A stretch of 64,000 bases of DNA from Methylobacterium fujisawaense (GCF_014138435.1 NZ_JACJIM010000007.1:1-64000); one strand, 5' to 3'. Counted from the first letter of the stretch, positions 34,701 to 43,565 are shown. The notes: a model not told the origin generated them from the letters alone. Translations and numbers: made by a program.

Positions 34701-35240
34701 ATGACCCGCACCCTGCCGCTGCTCGCATTGCTCGGGACCGTCGCCGCCGGCGCCGCCCTGGCGCAGGAGCCTCCGAAGGAGGCCGCCAAACCGGCAGAGA
34801 CCTACACGGCGCCGATCAAGAACGCCAAGGGCGACGCGATCGGCGCCATGTCGATCCGCGACGGGGCGAATGCCCTGGTCCTGCGCGTGACGATCCAGCC
34901 CGGTGGTCTGCCGCCCGGCTGGCACGGGATGCATTTCCATGCCGTGGGCGACTGCTCGGATCCGAAGTTCATGAACTCGAAGGCCCACGTGAACCACGAC
35001 CAGAGCAAGCACGGGCTGCTCAACGCCGAGGGGCCCGACGAGGGCGATCTGCCGAACCTCTACGCCGCGCAGGACGGCTCGGCCAATGCCGAGGTCTCGA
35101 GCGAGACGCCGCTGAACGGCGAGGGCGGCCTCAAGGATGGTGACGGCGCAGCGCTGATCATTCACGCCAACGAGGACGACCACACCAGCCAGCCGATCGG
35201 CGGCGCCGGCGACCGGATCGCCTGCGGGGTGATCAAGTAG
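34701..35240 (+). CDS. sodC: Periplasmic Cu/Zn superoxide dismutase
   Basis: 179 residues with a signal peptide (cleavage near AALA-QE). It dismutates superoxide in the periplasm. Copper ligands H78 and H80 (GMHFHAVGDC), bridging H96, zinc ligands H104 and D116, copper ligand H155 and the disulfide pair C85-C175 are all visible. The histidine expected three residues before D116 (GxHxGDL) is D113 (GPDEGDLPNL), so the zinc site has one non-standard ligand. The C-terminus GDRIACGVIK is canonical. The last 8 bp overlap the convergent thioesterase gene. Confidence 0.95.
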   Translation: MTRTLPLLALLGTVAAGAALAQEPPKEAAKPAETYTAPIKNAKGDAIGAMSIRDGANALVLRVTIQPGGLPPGWHGMHFHAVGDCSDPKFMNSKAHVNHDQSKHGLLNAEGPDEGDLPNLYAAQDGSANAEVSSETPLNGEGGLKDGDGAALIIHANEDDHTSQPIGGAGDRIACGVIK

Positions 35241-35694
35241 TCGCGGAGGGCGAGGGCACCGCCGGCGGGATCGGCCGCGGGCGGCCGGCCTCGTCGATGG
35301 CCACGAAGGTGAACGTGGCCTGCGTGACCCGCTCGCGAACCTGGGTGCAGAAGCGCCGCGCCCAGGCCTCGACTTCGATCTTCATCGAGGTCCGGCCGAC
35401 ATGCGCCACCCGGGTATAGACGCACAGCACGTCGCCGACCCGGACCGGCCGGATGAAGGTCATGGATTCGAGCGCCACGGTGACCACGCGGCCCTGCGCC
35501 CGGTCCACCCCCGCGATGCCACCGGCTTGGTCCATCTGCGAGAGCACCCAGCCGCCGAAGATGTCGCCGTTGGCATTGGTGTCGGCCGGCATGGCGATGG
35601 TGCGCACCGTGAGGTCGCCCTTGGGCAGATCGACCTCCACGGGCGGTGTCGCGCTTCCGGCCGGTGAGAGTGTGACGTGCTGCATGCCGTCCAT
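35233..35694 (-). CDS. Acyl-CoA thioesterase, hotdog fold (YciA type)
   Basis: 153 residues from the ATG at 35694; ATG 35685 is an alternative. It hydrolyses acyl-CoA thioesters. The hotdog signature is present: TIAMPADTNANGDIFGGWVL, with the aspartate and asparagine typical of YciA, then RVVTVALESMTFIRPVRVGD. The C-terminal tail is Pro/Ala-rich. YciA-type enzymes have broad substrate range, so the real substrate is open. It is convergent with sodC, with an 8-bp tail overlap. Confidence 0.9.
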   Translation of the reverse strand: MDGMQHVTLSPAGSATPPVEVDLPKGDLTVRTIAMPADTNANGDIFGGWVLSQMDQAGGIAGVDRAQGRVVTVALESMTFIRPVRVGDVLCVYTRVAHVGRTSMKIEVEAWARRFCTQVRERVTQATFTFVAIDEAGRPRPIPPAVPSPSATT

Positions 35695-35711
35695 CCGCCC
35701 CGTCTGCGCCG

Positions 35712-35849
35712 TCAGGACATCAGGCCGGCGAGCTTGAGACCCGCCGCCAGCAGCACGGCGACCGCACTCAGGATGCATTCGAGCGGGATGGATTGCCAGA
35801 GGTCCGGCGTCGCCGCCGCAGGCTCGGCGCGTTGCGCAATATCGTTCAT
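35712..35849 (-). CDS. Small single-helix membrane protein, unknown
   Basis: 45 residues from the ATG at 35849, with GAGAGGAAG upstream on this strand. The N-terminal half is polar (MNDIAQRAEPAAATPDLWQS). The C-terminal half is one hydrophobic helix (CILSAVAVLLAAGLKLAGLM). It is encoded just upstream of the thioesterase gene in the same direction (17-nt gap) and may be co-transcribed with it. The good ribosome-binding site supports a real gene, but no function can be inferred. Confidence 0.55.
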   Translation of the reverse strand: MNDIAQRAEPAAATPDLWQSIPLECILSAVAVLLAAGLKLAGLMS

Positions 35850-35945
35850 CGGGCTTCCTCTCGGGCGCACCGATCTGCCGTCGGCGGTCCCGTTCTCGGC
35901 ACGATAAAGCAAGGGCCGCCCGCGCGCACCCCGAATCGGCGCATG

Positions 35946-35978
35946 AAAAAGCCCGGCGGCTCGAGGGAGCCGCCGGGC
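35946..35978 (-). terminator. Intrinsic terminator after the Tyr/Arg-rich protein gene
   Basis: A 12-bp perfect stem (35951-35962/35967-35978) with a 4-nt loop. On the minus strand it is followed by TTTTT (A run 35946-35950). It lies about 20 nt past the stop of the gene at 35999-36268. Confidence 0.88.
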
Positions 35979-35998
35979 CGGTCAGGTCGGAGAACCGC

Positions 35999-36268
35999 TC
36001 AGTAGTAGAACCGGCGGCCGTAATAGGGACGGCGGTAGAACGGCCGCGGGCCGTAGTAGAACCGGCGACGGTAATAGGGGCGGCGCCAGTAGGGCCGCGG
36101 GCCGTAGAAGCGGCGGCGGTAGTAGTACTGGGCCTTCTCGGCTACTGCCGGCGCGGCTTCGGCGGGCAGGGCCAGCCCCGGGCCGATGGGCGCGGCGGAC
36201 GCGCCCTCCGGCGCCGCAGCCGCGAAGCCCAGCACCAGCAGGGCCGCGAGCAGGAATTTCCTCAGCAC
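35999..36268 (-). CDS. Secreted Tyr/Arg-rich repeat protein
   Basis: 89 residues. The signal peptide is MLRKFLLAALLVLGFAAAAP (cleavage near ASA-AP). The mature C-terminal half is almost only Tyr, Arg, Phe, Pro and Gly, arranged as repeats of the type YYRRRFYGPRPYWRRP, YYRRRFYYGPRPFYRRP and YYGRRFYY. The underlying DNA repeats too. Such exported, highly basic, aromatic proteins are common in Hyphomicrobiales, but no role is established to my knowledge. Surface or wall binding through cation-pi and stacking contacts is only a guess. It has its own terminator at 35946-35978. Confidence 0.75.
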   Translation of the reverse strand: MLRKFLLAALLVLGFAAAAPEGASAAPIGPGLALPAEAAPAVAEKAQYYYRRRFYGPRPYWRRPYYRRRFYYGPRPFYRRPYYGRRFYY

Positions 36269-36338
36269 GGTCTCGACTCCCTTCGTGTGGTTACGTCCTG
36301 GTCGACGAACCGCACGGGAAGCGAGGGCCCTCCGCCCG

Positions 36339-36404
36339 GTCCGAAACGCTGCAACGCGTAGGCGAGCGGAAGCGTTGCAGCATAACCGCTGCGACGTTTC
36401 GGAC
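36339..36404. repeat. Nested pair of perfect inverted repeats
   Basis: An outer 9-bp repeat (36339-36347/36396-36404) encloses an inner 10-bp repeat (36348-36357/36372-36381) with a 14-nt loop. The two left arms are directly adjacent, so the whole can fold into one bent or bulged 19-bp hairpin. It fills the gap between the DUF1508 gene and the Tyr/Arg-rich protein gene, both leftward. No T tract follows on either strand. Confidence 0.7.
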
Positions 36405-36434
36405 AGGGTTGATCGCGGGTTGAGACCCGACGGG

Positions 36435-36620
36435 TCAGGCGATCTTCGTCGTCATGTCCTCGATGCGGGCCTCGGCGCTTTGGCGCACGAGGGCGATGCC
36501 GTGCTCGCAATCCTCGCGGCGGCTATAGCCTTCGCCGGATTCGGCGATCACCTCGCCGTTGCGCGCCCGGAGGCGCCAGCGCCATTCACCCTTGGCGTCC
36601 CGATAGAGTTCGAACCGCAT
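36435..36620 (-). CDS. Small DUF1508 (YegP-like) protein
   Basis: 61 residues from the ATG at 36620 (a second in-frame ATG at 36635 is possible). It is a single DUF1508 unit: FELYRDAKGEWRWRLRARNG, then VIAESGEGYSRREDCEHGIA. These are short stand-alone beta-rich proteins of unknown biochemical role; some homologues have been linked to stress. It is encoded upstream of the Tyr/Arg-rich secreted protein with the nested inverted repeat in between. Confidence 0.8.
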   Translation of the reverse strand: MRFELYRDAKGEWRWRLRARNGEVIAESGEGYSRREDCEHGIALVRQSAEARIEDMTTKIA

Positions 36621-36923
36621 GATGCAGGCCCCCATTCGTCCGTCGGCAGAAATGGGGGCACGGCGCGGCCAATAAAAGGATCTGCCCGCGCCGGAGCGGC
36701 CGTCCGGTCGGGCGACGGTCGCGGAAGGGCCATCCGCTGCGGGGGGCTCGAGAAGTCCCGGCGACGGACTCGGATCCGGCTCGATTCTTTGTTTTTCGCG
36801 AACGAATGCCTGTGTTCGCTCGACATTATTGGATCAAAGCAGTATTCGGCTGCATCGCTGCGGGTGGCGAATCACGCGGCCACGGTCGGGCTTGCCGGGT
36901 CGCCGTGGCGTGAACGGATCGCG
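36621..36923. other. Divergent intergenic region between the DUF1508 gene and the cyclase gene
   Basis: About 300 nt holding the promoters of both divergent genes. An A/T-rich stretch (about 36783-36845) precedes the cyclase gene. No consensus promoter or operator could be assigned. A long in-frame extension of the cyclase reading frame crosses it, but it lacks protein-like composition. Confidence 0.4.
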
Positions 36924-38822
36924 ATGAGCGAGAACAGGGCACTGTCCAGCGCATCGGAATGGTCGGTTCCGGAACGCCGGCTGGCCGCGATCTTCGCCGC
37001 CGACATCGCCGGCTATTCGAAGGCGATGCATGCCGACGAGAGCGGCGCCATGCGCGCCCTCCAGGCCACGCGGCGGATCGTCGACCGGATGATCGCGGCC
37101 CGTCACGGACGGATCGCCAACACGGCCGGGGACAGCGTGCTGGCCGAGTTCGCCTCGGTCATGGATGCCGTCTGCTGTGCGGTGGCGATCCAGCGAGCCC
37201 TCGCCGAGGCCGAGGGGGAGGCCGCGCAGTTCCGTCTCCGCATCGGGATCCATCTCGGCGACATCATGGTGCATGACGGCGATCTTTTCGGCGACGGCGT
37301 CAACATCGCCGCGCGTCTGCAGAGCGCCGCCGAGCCCGGCGCCCTGAGGCTTTCGGAAGCCGCCTACCTGCAGGTTCGTGGTCTCTCGGAAATCCCGTTC
37401 ATCGATCTCGGCCCGCAGCGCCTCAAGAACATCGCACGCCCCGTGCGCGTCTACGCCGTGCCGCCTCCCGACCAGCGGACGTCGCGCGCCATCCGGGCGG
37501 GCCGCGCCCGCGCCGCCCTCCGGCCGACGCTCGGGGCCGTCGCGGTCCTCGCCGCCGCGGGGCTGGCTCTGACCTGGCCCCGTCTCGTCGGATCCGAGCG
37601 CACGGATGGGCCGGGCGAGCCTCTGCGCCCGAGGCTGTCCCTGGTGGTCCTGCCCCTGGCGAACCAGAGCGGCGAAGCAGACCAGGATTATCTCGCCGAG
37701 CAGCTCGCCGAGGATCTCTCCGCCGATCTCGCCCGCGCCCCGGGAACCTTCGTCATCGCGCACGGTACGGCACAGGCCTACAGGGGGCGGCCTCTCGAGC
37801 CGCGCGCCGTCGGCCGCGAACTCGGCGTCCGCTACGTCGTGCAGGGAAGCCTTCGGCAGAGCGGCGAGCAGGTGCGCTTCGCCGTGCAACTGACGGATGC
37901 CGAGACCGGCGCCGCCCTCTGGGCCGACCGCTACGACGGACCGCGGACCGCCGTCGGCGCCGCGCAGGATGTCCTCGTCGCCCAGGTCGGCCGCGCCCTC
38001 GGCGTGCGTCTTCTCGAGGCCGCCACGCAGGCCCGGTCGGGCCAGCCGGCGGATGCGGTGGATTTGGTCATGCGCGGACAGGCGCTGCTCAACCGGCCCT
38101 TCGCCCGCGACAACCACGCCCAGGCCCGCCCGCTGTTCGAGCGCGCGCTCGGCCTCGATCCGGCCAATGTCGATGCGCGCCTGGGGCTCGCCGAGGTGCT
38201 CGTCGACGGGGTGCTGAACGGCTGGACGACCGAGCGGACGGCGGATCTCGACACGGCCGAGCAGGCGATCGCATCGGTCCTCCAGGGCGACCCGACACAC
38301 CCCTTCGCGCATTACCTGCGCGGGGAGACCCTGCGCGCCCGATCGCGCTACGCGGAGGCCCTCGCGGCGTTCGACCGGGTGCTCACCCTGAATCCCAGCT
38401 TCGCCCGGGCCTACGCCTATCGCGGCCTCATCCAGATCTTCCTCGGACGGGCCGAGGAGACGGAGCGCGACATCGCCGCCGCCATCCGCCTCAGCCCCAA
38501 GGATCCCCTGCTCGGGGCGTGGCTCGCCCGGGACGGCTTGGCCAAGCTCCATCTCGGGCAGGATCAGGAGGCGATCGAGCCGCTGCGCCGCGCGGCGGCG
38601 GTGAACCCGCTCTTCGACTTCCCCCACCTCTATCTCGCCTGCGCCTTCGCGCGGCTCGGCCGGGATGTGGAGGCGCGGGCCTCCCTCGCCGAGTTCCTCA
38701 GGCTGCGCCCCGGCTACACCCTCGCCCGCTACCGAAGCCTGACCTCCACCGATCCGACCTTCCTGGCCCAGCGGGCACGCATCTACGAGGGCCTGCGCCG
38801 CGCTGGCCTGCCGGAGGGCTGA
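36924..38822 (+). CDS. Class III adenylate/guanylate cyclase with TPR repeats
   Basis: 632 residues from the ATG at 36924. The N-terminal ~170 residues are a class III cyclase domain. Metal-binding aspartates are D27 (FAADIAGYSK) and D70 (NTAGDSVLAEF), and the transition-state N/R pair lies in DGVNIAARLQSA. One transmembrane helix follows (LGAVAVLAAAGLALTW). Then comes a segment of the adenylate-cyclase-associated TolB-like type (VVLPLANQSGEADQDYLAEQ and VRYVVQGSLRQSGEQVRFAV), and finally TPR repeats from about residue 370 to the end. Many such genes occur in Hyphomicrobiales. The catalytic residues look intact, so cAMP (or cGMP) production is plausible; the signal is unknown. Confidence 0.9.
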   Translation: MSENRALSSASEWSVPERRLAAIFAADIAGYSKAMHADESGAMRALQATRRIVDRMIAARHGRIANTAGDSVLAEFASVMDAVCCAVAIQRALAEAEGEAAQFRLRIGIHLGDIMVHDGDLFGDGVNIAARLQSAAEPGALRLSEAAYLQVRGLSEIPFIDLGPQRLKNIARPVRVYAVPPPDQRTSRAIRAGRARAALRPTLGAVAVLAAAGLALTWPRLVGSERTDGPGEPLRPRLSLVVLPLANQSGEADQDYLAEQLAEDLSADLARAPGTFVIAHGTAQAYRGRPLEPRAVGRELGVRYVVQGSLRQSGEQVRFAVQLTDAETGAALWADRYDGPRTAVGAAQDVLVAQVGRALGVRLLEAATQARSGQPADAVDLVMRGQALLNRPFARDNHAQARPLFERALGLDPANVDARLGLAEVLVDGVLNGWTTERTADLDTAEQAIASVLQGDPTHPFAHYLRGETLRARSRYAEALAAFDRVLTLNPSFARAYAYRGLIQIFLGRAEETERDIAAAIRLSPKDPLLGAWLARDGLAKLHLGQDQEAIEPLRRAAAVNPLFDFPHLYLACAFARLGRDVEARASLAEFLRLRPGYTLARYRSLTSTDPTFLAQRARIYEGLRRAGLPEG

Positions 38823-38958
38823 CCCCGCGCGTCCGCCCGGCGCGGACCGGGCACCGCGCTCGAATTAGAATTTTTTTTCTTCCCGATATAGGCTGGACCC
38901 GACCCGCGCCGAGAAACACGCATAATAACGAGACGCCTGCGGGGTCAGGGAGGAAACG

Positions 38959-41097
38959 ATGAACGAGATCGTCCAGGCCGAGGCCGTCTCAGAGGTCTTC
39001 TACGGCGCCTGTCCGCATGATTGTCCCGACACCTGCTCCATGCTGTTCGAGGTGAAGGGCGGCGAGCTTCTGAGCGTGCGCGGCAACCCGGACCACCCGA
39101 TGACCCGGGGCGGCCTCTGCGTGAAGCTGAAGGATTACGAGAAGCGCCACTATCATCCGGACCGGGTGCTCTACCCGATGAAGCGCGTCGGCCCGAAGGG
39201 CTCCAAGCAATTCGCGCGCATCACCTGGGACGAGGCGCTCGACGAGATCGTCAGCCGCTGGACGGCGATCATCGACCAGTACGGGCCGCAGGCCATCGCC
39301 CCCTACAGCTATCTCGGCAACCAGGGCCTCGTGCACGGGCTGAACGGCGGCGACGCCTTCTTCAACCGCCTGGGCGCCACCGTGACCGAACGGACCTTCT
39401 GCGGCGAGGGCTCGTGCACGGCCTGGCTCCTCACCGTCGGGCCGACCGCCGGCCTCGATCCGGAGAGCTACATCCACTCCAAGTACATCGTCATCTGGGC
39501 CTGCAACTCGGTCAGCACGAACCTCCACCACTGGGCGATCGTGAAGGACGCGCAGAAGAAGGGCGCCAAGGTCGTCGTCATCGACGCCTACGCGTCGCGC
39601 ACCGCCAAGGCCGCCGACTGGCACATCGCCCCGAAACCCGGCACTGACGGCGCCCTCGCCATGGCGCTGATCAACTCGATCATCGCGCAGGGCCTCGTCG
39701 ACCAGGACTACGTCGACGCCCACACGATCGGCTTCGCCGATCTGAAGGAGCGGGCCGCCGCGCGCACGCCGGAATGGGCAGAGGCCATCACGGGCGTCCC
39801 GGCGGCCGACATCCGCAGGCTCGCCCACGAGATGGCGACGGCCCAGCCGGTGGGCATCCGCATGGGCGTGGCGCTGGAGCGGCATTTCGGCGGCGGCCAG
39901 ACCATCCGGGCGGTCACCTGCATCCCGGCGCTCACCGGTGCGTGGCGCCATGTCGGCGGCGGCGTCACGCAGTTCCCGGTCTGGGAGCATCCCTACAAAT
40001 TCGACGTCATGTGCCGGCCCGACCTGATCCCGGAGGGCACCCGGGTCGTCTCAAACCTGCAGATCGGCCGCGCGCTCACCGGGGAGCTGAAGCTCGACCC
40101 GCCGATCATGTCGATGATGTGCTGGAACTCGAACCCGGTGACGCAGGCCCCCGAGACCGACAAGATCGTCGCGGGCCTGATGCGGGAGGACCTGTTCATG
40201 GTCTCGGCCGAGCACTTCATCTCGGACACGGCCGCCTACGCCGACATCCTGCTTCCGGCCGCGATGGGCGCCGAGATGGAGGACATGATCCTCTCCTGGG
40301 GCCACCTCTACCTCACCTACAACACCAAGTGCGCGGAGGCGCCCGGCGAGGCGATCCCCAACAACGAGATCTTCCGCAGGCTCGCCGCCCGGTTCGGTTT
40401 CGAGGAAGAGAACTTCAAATGGTCGGACGCGGAGTGCCTGGAGCACTACGTCGACTGGGCTTCGCCCGCCTGCGCGGGGATCGACCTCGCCTACATGCGG
40501 GCGCATGGCTTCGCCCGCCTGAAGGTGGGCACGCCGGACGACCGCGCCCCGCACCGGGAGGGCAATTTCCCGACCGATACCGGCAAGTGCATGCTCAAGA
40601 TCGAGGGCGCCACGAACTTCGTCGCGCCGCCGTTCCGGCAGATGTATGAGGGCTTCCAGCCCGGCGAACCCCTCGACCCGCTGCCCGACTATGTCGGTGC
40701 GCGGGAATCACACGCGAACGATCCGGAGCTGGCCAAGCGTTACCCGCTCAACATCGTCTCGCCCAAGAGCCACTACTTCCTGAATTCCTGCTACGCCAAC
40801 ATGGCGGACAAGCAGAAGGGCCAGGGCGAGCAGTTCGTGATGATCAGCCCGGCCGATGCCGAGTCCCGGGGCATCGTCGACGGCGACCGTGTCCAGGTCG
40901 CCAATGCCCGGGGCGCCTTCAAGGGCGTCGCGCGCGTCACCGACGACGTCACGCACGGAATCGTGGTGGCGACCCTCGGCTACTGGCGCCAGCTCAACGA
41001 GGGGACGGTCAACAGCATCTCGTCGGCGGCCTTCACCGATATGGGCCACGCCCCCTCGTTCTCCGACAACCTCGTCGAGGTTTCGCGGGCGAACTGA
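38959..41097 (+). CDS. Molybdopterin oxidoreductase with 4Fe-4S cluster (DMSO reductase family)
   Basis: 712 residues. The N-terminal iron-sulfur site has C18, C22, C26 and C54 (ACPHDCPDTC...GLC). The Moco-binding regions are YSYLGNQGLVHGLNGGDAFF, WACNSVSTNLHHWAI, DAYASRTAKAADWHIAPKPG and MMCWNSNPVTQAPET, and the C-terminal domain is PADAESRGIVDGDRVQVANA. No Tat signal is present, so it is probably cytoplasmic. The residue expected to ligate Mo lies in the FCGEGSCTAW stretch. The gene is alone: no electron-transfer or chaperone partner is adjacent. It resembles poorly characterised formate-dehydrogenase-like or hydroxylase-type enzymes, and the substrate is unknown. Confidence 0.88.
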   Translation: MNEIVQAEAVSEVFYGACPHDCPDTCSMLFEVKGGELLSVRGNPDHPMTRGGLCVKLKDYEKRHYHPDRVLYPMKRVGPKGSKQFARITWDEALDEIVSRWTAIIDQYGPQAIAPYSYLGNQGLVHGLNGGDAFFNRLGATVTERTFCGEGSCTAWLLTVGPTAGLDPESYIHSKYIVIWACNSVSTNLHHWAIVKDAQKKGAKVVVIDAYASRTAKAADWHIAPKPGTDGALAMALINSIIAQGLVDQDYVDAHTIGFADLKERAAARTPEWAEAITGVPAADIRRLAHEMATAQPVGIRMGVALERHFGGGQTIRAVTCIPALTGAWRHVGGGVTQFPVWEHPYKFDVMCRPDLIPEGTRVVSNLQIGRALTGELKLDPPIMSMMCWNSNPVTQAPETDKIVAGLMREDLFMVSAEHFISDTAAYADILLPAAMGAEMEDMILSWGHLYLTYNTKCAEAPGEAIPNNEIFRRLAARFGFEEENFKWSDAECLEHYVDWASPACAGIDLAYMRAHGFARLKVGTPDDRAPHREGNFPTDTGKCMLKIEGATNFVAPPFRQMYEGFQPGEPLDPLPDYVGARESHANDPELAKRYPLNIVSPKSHYFLNSCYANMADKQKGQGEQFVMISPADAESRGIVDGDRVQVANARGAFKGVARVTDDVTHGIVVATLGYWRQLNEGTVNSISSAAFTDMGHAPSFSDNLVEVSRAN

Positions 41098-41416
41098 CCG
41101 AGTCCCATGATGGGAACCGCGCGCAGCGACGGGAGCCGGGGCAGCGTCACAGCCGGGGATGCGGTGCCGGCTGGCGTGCGTCGCTGCGCGCGCGGGGACA
41201 GCGGAGCCCTCATGGGGAGACGGGGTCGCGGGGCGTCCCCGCCCGCCATCCGGCCGGCGGCGCCATCGCCGCGTGCGGGGCCGCAAGGGCCCGAGGCATG
41301 GTCACGGGCGTCAGGGGGAAACTGATCGCCGCGCGGCGCGGCTTCGCGGCCGCGGCCTGCGCTGAAATGGAAAGCCGCCCGGGACGGATCCGTCCCGGGC
41401 GGCTCGAATGTGACGC
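41098..41416. other. Non-coding gap between molybdoenzyme and helicase genes
   Basis: About 320 nt between two convergent genes. Apart from the palindrome at 41373-41404 I see no gene or RNA. Base composition is very GC-rich throughout. Confidence 0.45.
41373..41404 (-). terminator. 32-bp perfect palindrome after the helicase gene
   Basis: Bases 41373-41404 read identically on both strands and can form a 14-bp hairpin closed by GATC. It starts 12 nt past the helicase stop and is followed on that strand by a short T-containing stretch (TTCCATTT). It probably ends the helicase transcript. Confidence 0.65.
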
Positions 41417-42967
41417 TCAGGAGCGGGGCGCCCGCTCCAGCCAGCCGATGCTGCGACCCTCGCCGCCGCCCCCGCCGCTGCGCGGCCGGGCATCGGCCCG
41501 CTGGGGCCGGGCGTCGCGGTTCGGACGGCCCTGGTTGGGGCGCTCGCCCTGCGGTCGTGCCGGCCGGTCGGCGCGGACGTCGCGGCCCTGCGGGGCATGA
41601 CCCCGCCCGTCGCCGCGGGCGTCGGCCCGGCCTTCCTGGGGCCGGCCCTGCCGGGGCGCACCCTGGCCGGGACCGCCGAAGCCGCGGCCACCCTCCGGCC
41701 GACCCTGCTGGGGACGGCCCTGCGACTGCCGGGGCCGCTGACCCTGGCGGCCGCCGCCGGGACGCTGCTGCTGCCGTTCGGGCCGGCGCTCCTCCTCGCG
41801 GGCGATCTCGGCCGCCTCCTGGCGGGACGGCGGGGTGAAGCCCTCGGGGAAGCCCGCCACCGGCACCTTCTGCCGGGTCACCCGCTCGATGTCGCGCAGG
41901 TAGGCCTTCTCCTCGTCGTTGCAGAACGAGATGGCGAGCCCGTCCGCGCCGGCCCGGGCGGTGCGGCCGATCCGGTGGACGTAGCTCTCCGGCACGTTCG
42001 GCAGGTCGAAATTGACCACGTGGCTCACGCCCTCGACGTCGATGCCGCGGGCCGCGATGTCGGTGGCGACCAGAACCCGGCAGGAGCCGTCCTTGAAGGA
42101 CGCCAGCGCCCGCTCGCGCTGCGGCTGGCTCTTGTTCCCGTGGATGGCCGCCGCCGCGATGCCGACCTTGTCGAGCCCGCGGACGACGCGGTCGGCGCCG
42201 TGCTTGGTGCGGGTGAAGACCAGGACGCGTTCGATCGCCGGATCGCGCAGGATGTGGCCGAGCAGCGCCTGCTTGGCGCCGGTGTGGACGAAGATCACCT
42301 GCTGGTCGACCCGCTCCGCCGTGGTGGCGACGGGCGTCACCGCGACCTGGACCGGATCGGTGAGATACTGCGCCGCGAGGCCGGCGATATTCTTCGGCAT
42401 GGTCGCCGAGAAGAACAGGCTCTGGCGCTTCTCGGGCAGCATCTTCACGATGCGCTTGAGGGCGTGGATGAAGCCGAGGTCGAGCATCTGATCGGCTTCG
42501 TCGAGGACGAGGATCTCCACGCCGTCGAGGATCAGTGAGCGACGCTCGATCAGGTCGATCAGCCGGCCGGGGGTGGCGACGAGGATGTCGACGCCCGGCG
42601 CCAGGGCGCGCTCCTGTCGGCTGATGGTGACGCCGCCGAACACCACCGTGTTGGTGAAGGACAGGTGACGGCCGTAATCCGAGAAGGATTCGGCGATCTG
42701 GTTGGCGAGCTCGCGGGTGGGCGAGAGCACCAGCACCCGGCAGCCGCGGCGCGGCGCGCGACGGTCCGAGAGCGAGAGGCGGTGCAGGATCGGCAGCGCG
42801 AAGGCCGCGGTCTTGCCGGTGCCGGTCTGGGCGATGCCGCAGAGGTCGCGGCCTTCCATGGCGGGCGGGATCGCCTGGGCCTGGATCGGGGTCGGCGCGA
42901 CGTAGCCGGCCTCGCTGAGCGCCCGCAGCACAGGCTGGGCGAGGCCGAAATCGGTGAATTGGGTCAA
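41417..42967 (-). CDS. rhlE: DEAD-box RNA helicase, RhlE type
   Basis: About 516 residues from a TTG at 42967 ([20 protein letters not shown]), the usual RhlE start; an open frame continues to 43138 but reads as non-coding Arg/Pro-rich sequence. Helicase motifs in order are the Q motif [10 protein letters not shown], Walker [28 protein letters not shown] ([14 protein letters not shown]), SAT ([10 protein letters not shown]), and [10 protein letters not shown]. The last ~140 residues are Gln/Arg/Gly/Pro-rich and disordered, typical of RhlE RNA-binding tails. Likely roles are ribosome assembly and cold-adapted mRNA turnover, by family. Confidence 0.93.
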   Translation of the reverse strand: MTQFTDFGLAQPVLRALSEAGYVAPTPIQAQAIPPAMEGRDLCGIAQTGTGKTAAFALPILHRLSLSDRRAPRRGCRVLVLSPTRELANQIAESFSDYGRHLSFTNTVVFGGVTISRQERALAPGVDILVATPGRLIDLIERRSLILDGVEILVLDEADQMLDLGFIHALKRIVKMLPEKRQSLFFSATMPKNIAGLAAQYLTDPVQVAVTPVATTAERVDQQVIFVHTGAKQALLGHILRDPAIERVLVFTRTKHGADRVVRGLDKVGIAAAAIHGNKSQPQRERALASFKDGSCRVLVATDIAARGIDVEGVSHVVNFDLPNVPESYVHRIGRTARAGADGLAISFCNDEEKAYLRDIERVTRQKVPVAGFPEGFTPPSRQEAAEIAREEERRPERQQQRPGGGRQGQRPRQSQGRPQQGRPEGGRGFGGPGQGAPRQGRPQEGRADARGDGRGHAPQGRDVRADRPARPQGERPNQGRPNRDARPQRADARPRSGGGGGEGRSIGWLERAPRS

Positions 42968-43480
42968 GGATGTATCCGATGCAGCAGGGCCGGCCGGGCG
43001 CCTCGCGTCGCACGCGATCGATGCCGTGTTGGGGCCGGTCCGTTGGCAGGGGGCAGCCCGCGTGATGGAGCGGCCCGGGTGCATGCACGTTATGAAGAGG
43101 GGGGCCGGATCACGCCGGGAAGGCGCCCGATCCGTCACGCAGCCCCCTCAAGCGGGCCATGACGGCCGCTGACGCTGCAGCGCCGATATGCGGCTGTGCG
43201 ACTGCGAAGTCAATGCAGGGCCGGGTTGCGGCGCGATCAGGCCGAGGGCCACGCGGACCGGTACCAGTGCCCCGTCGAGCCCGCGAACACGGCCGGCGAT
43301 CCGGGCATGGCCCTCCGCCTCCCGCAGCGCCAGGGCGCCCGAGCTTTCGGTCGATCGGGACCGGGCCGCGGTTCCGCAGAGCGGATCGGCTTACTCTGAT
43401 GTTGTGTCGCAATCGGCGGCGCACCGCCCTGTCTTGCACCACATCCGGGCTGCCGCAGATCCGGGGCAACCGAAACAATG
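42968..43480. other. Non-coding gap between helicase start and tRNA-Leu
   Basis: About 510 nt upstream of the helicase gene. No convincing gene is present; open frames on both strands lack ribosome-binding sites and protein-like composition. It should hold the helicase promoter and, near 43440-43480, the tRNA-Leu 3' trailer. Confidence 0.4.
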
Positions 43481-43565
43481 TGGTGCGGCCAAGAGGACTC
43501 GAACCTCCACCCCTCTCGGGACTAGCACCTCAAGCTAGCGCGTCTACCAATTCCGCCATGGCCGC
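43481..43565 (-). tRNA. tRNA-Leu (anticodon GAG)
   Basis: 85 nt with encoded CCA (complement of 43481-43483). The acceptor stem GCGGCCA pairs with TGGCCGC. The anticodon stem CTAGC/GCTAG encloses loop TTGAGGT with anticodon GAG (complement of 43529-43531). The T arm has GGTTCGAGTCC. A long variable arm (CCCGAGAGGGG) marks it as a class II tRNA. Confidence 0.97.
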
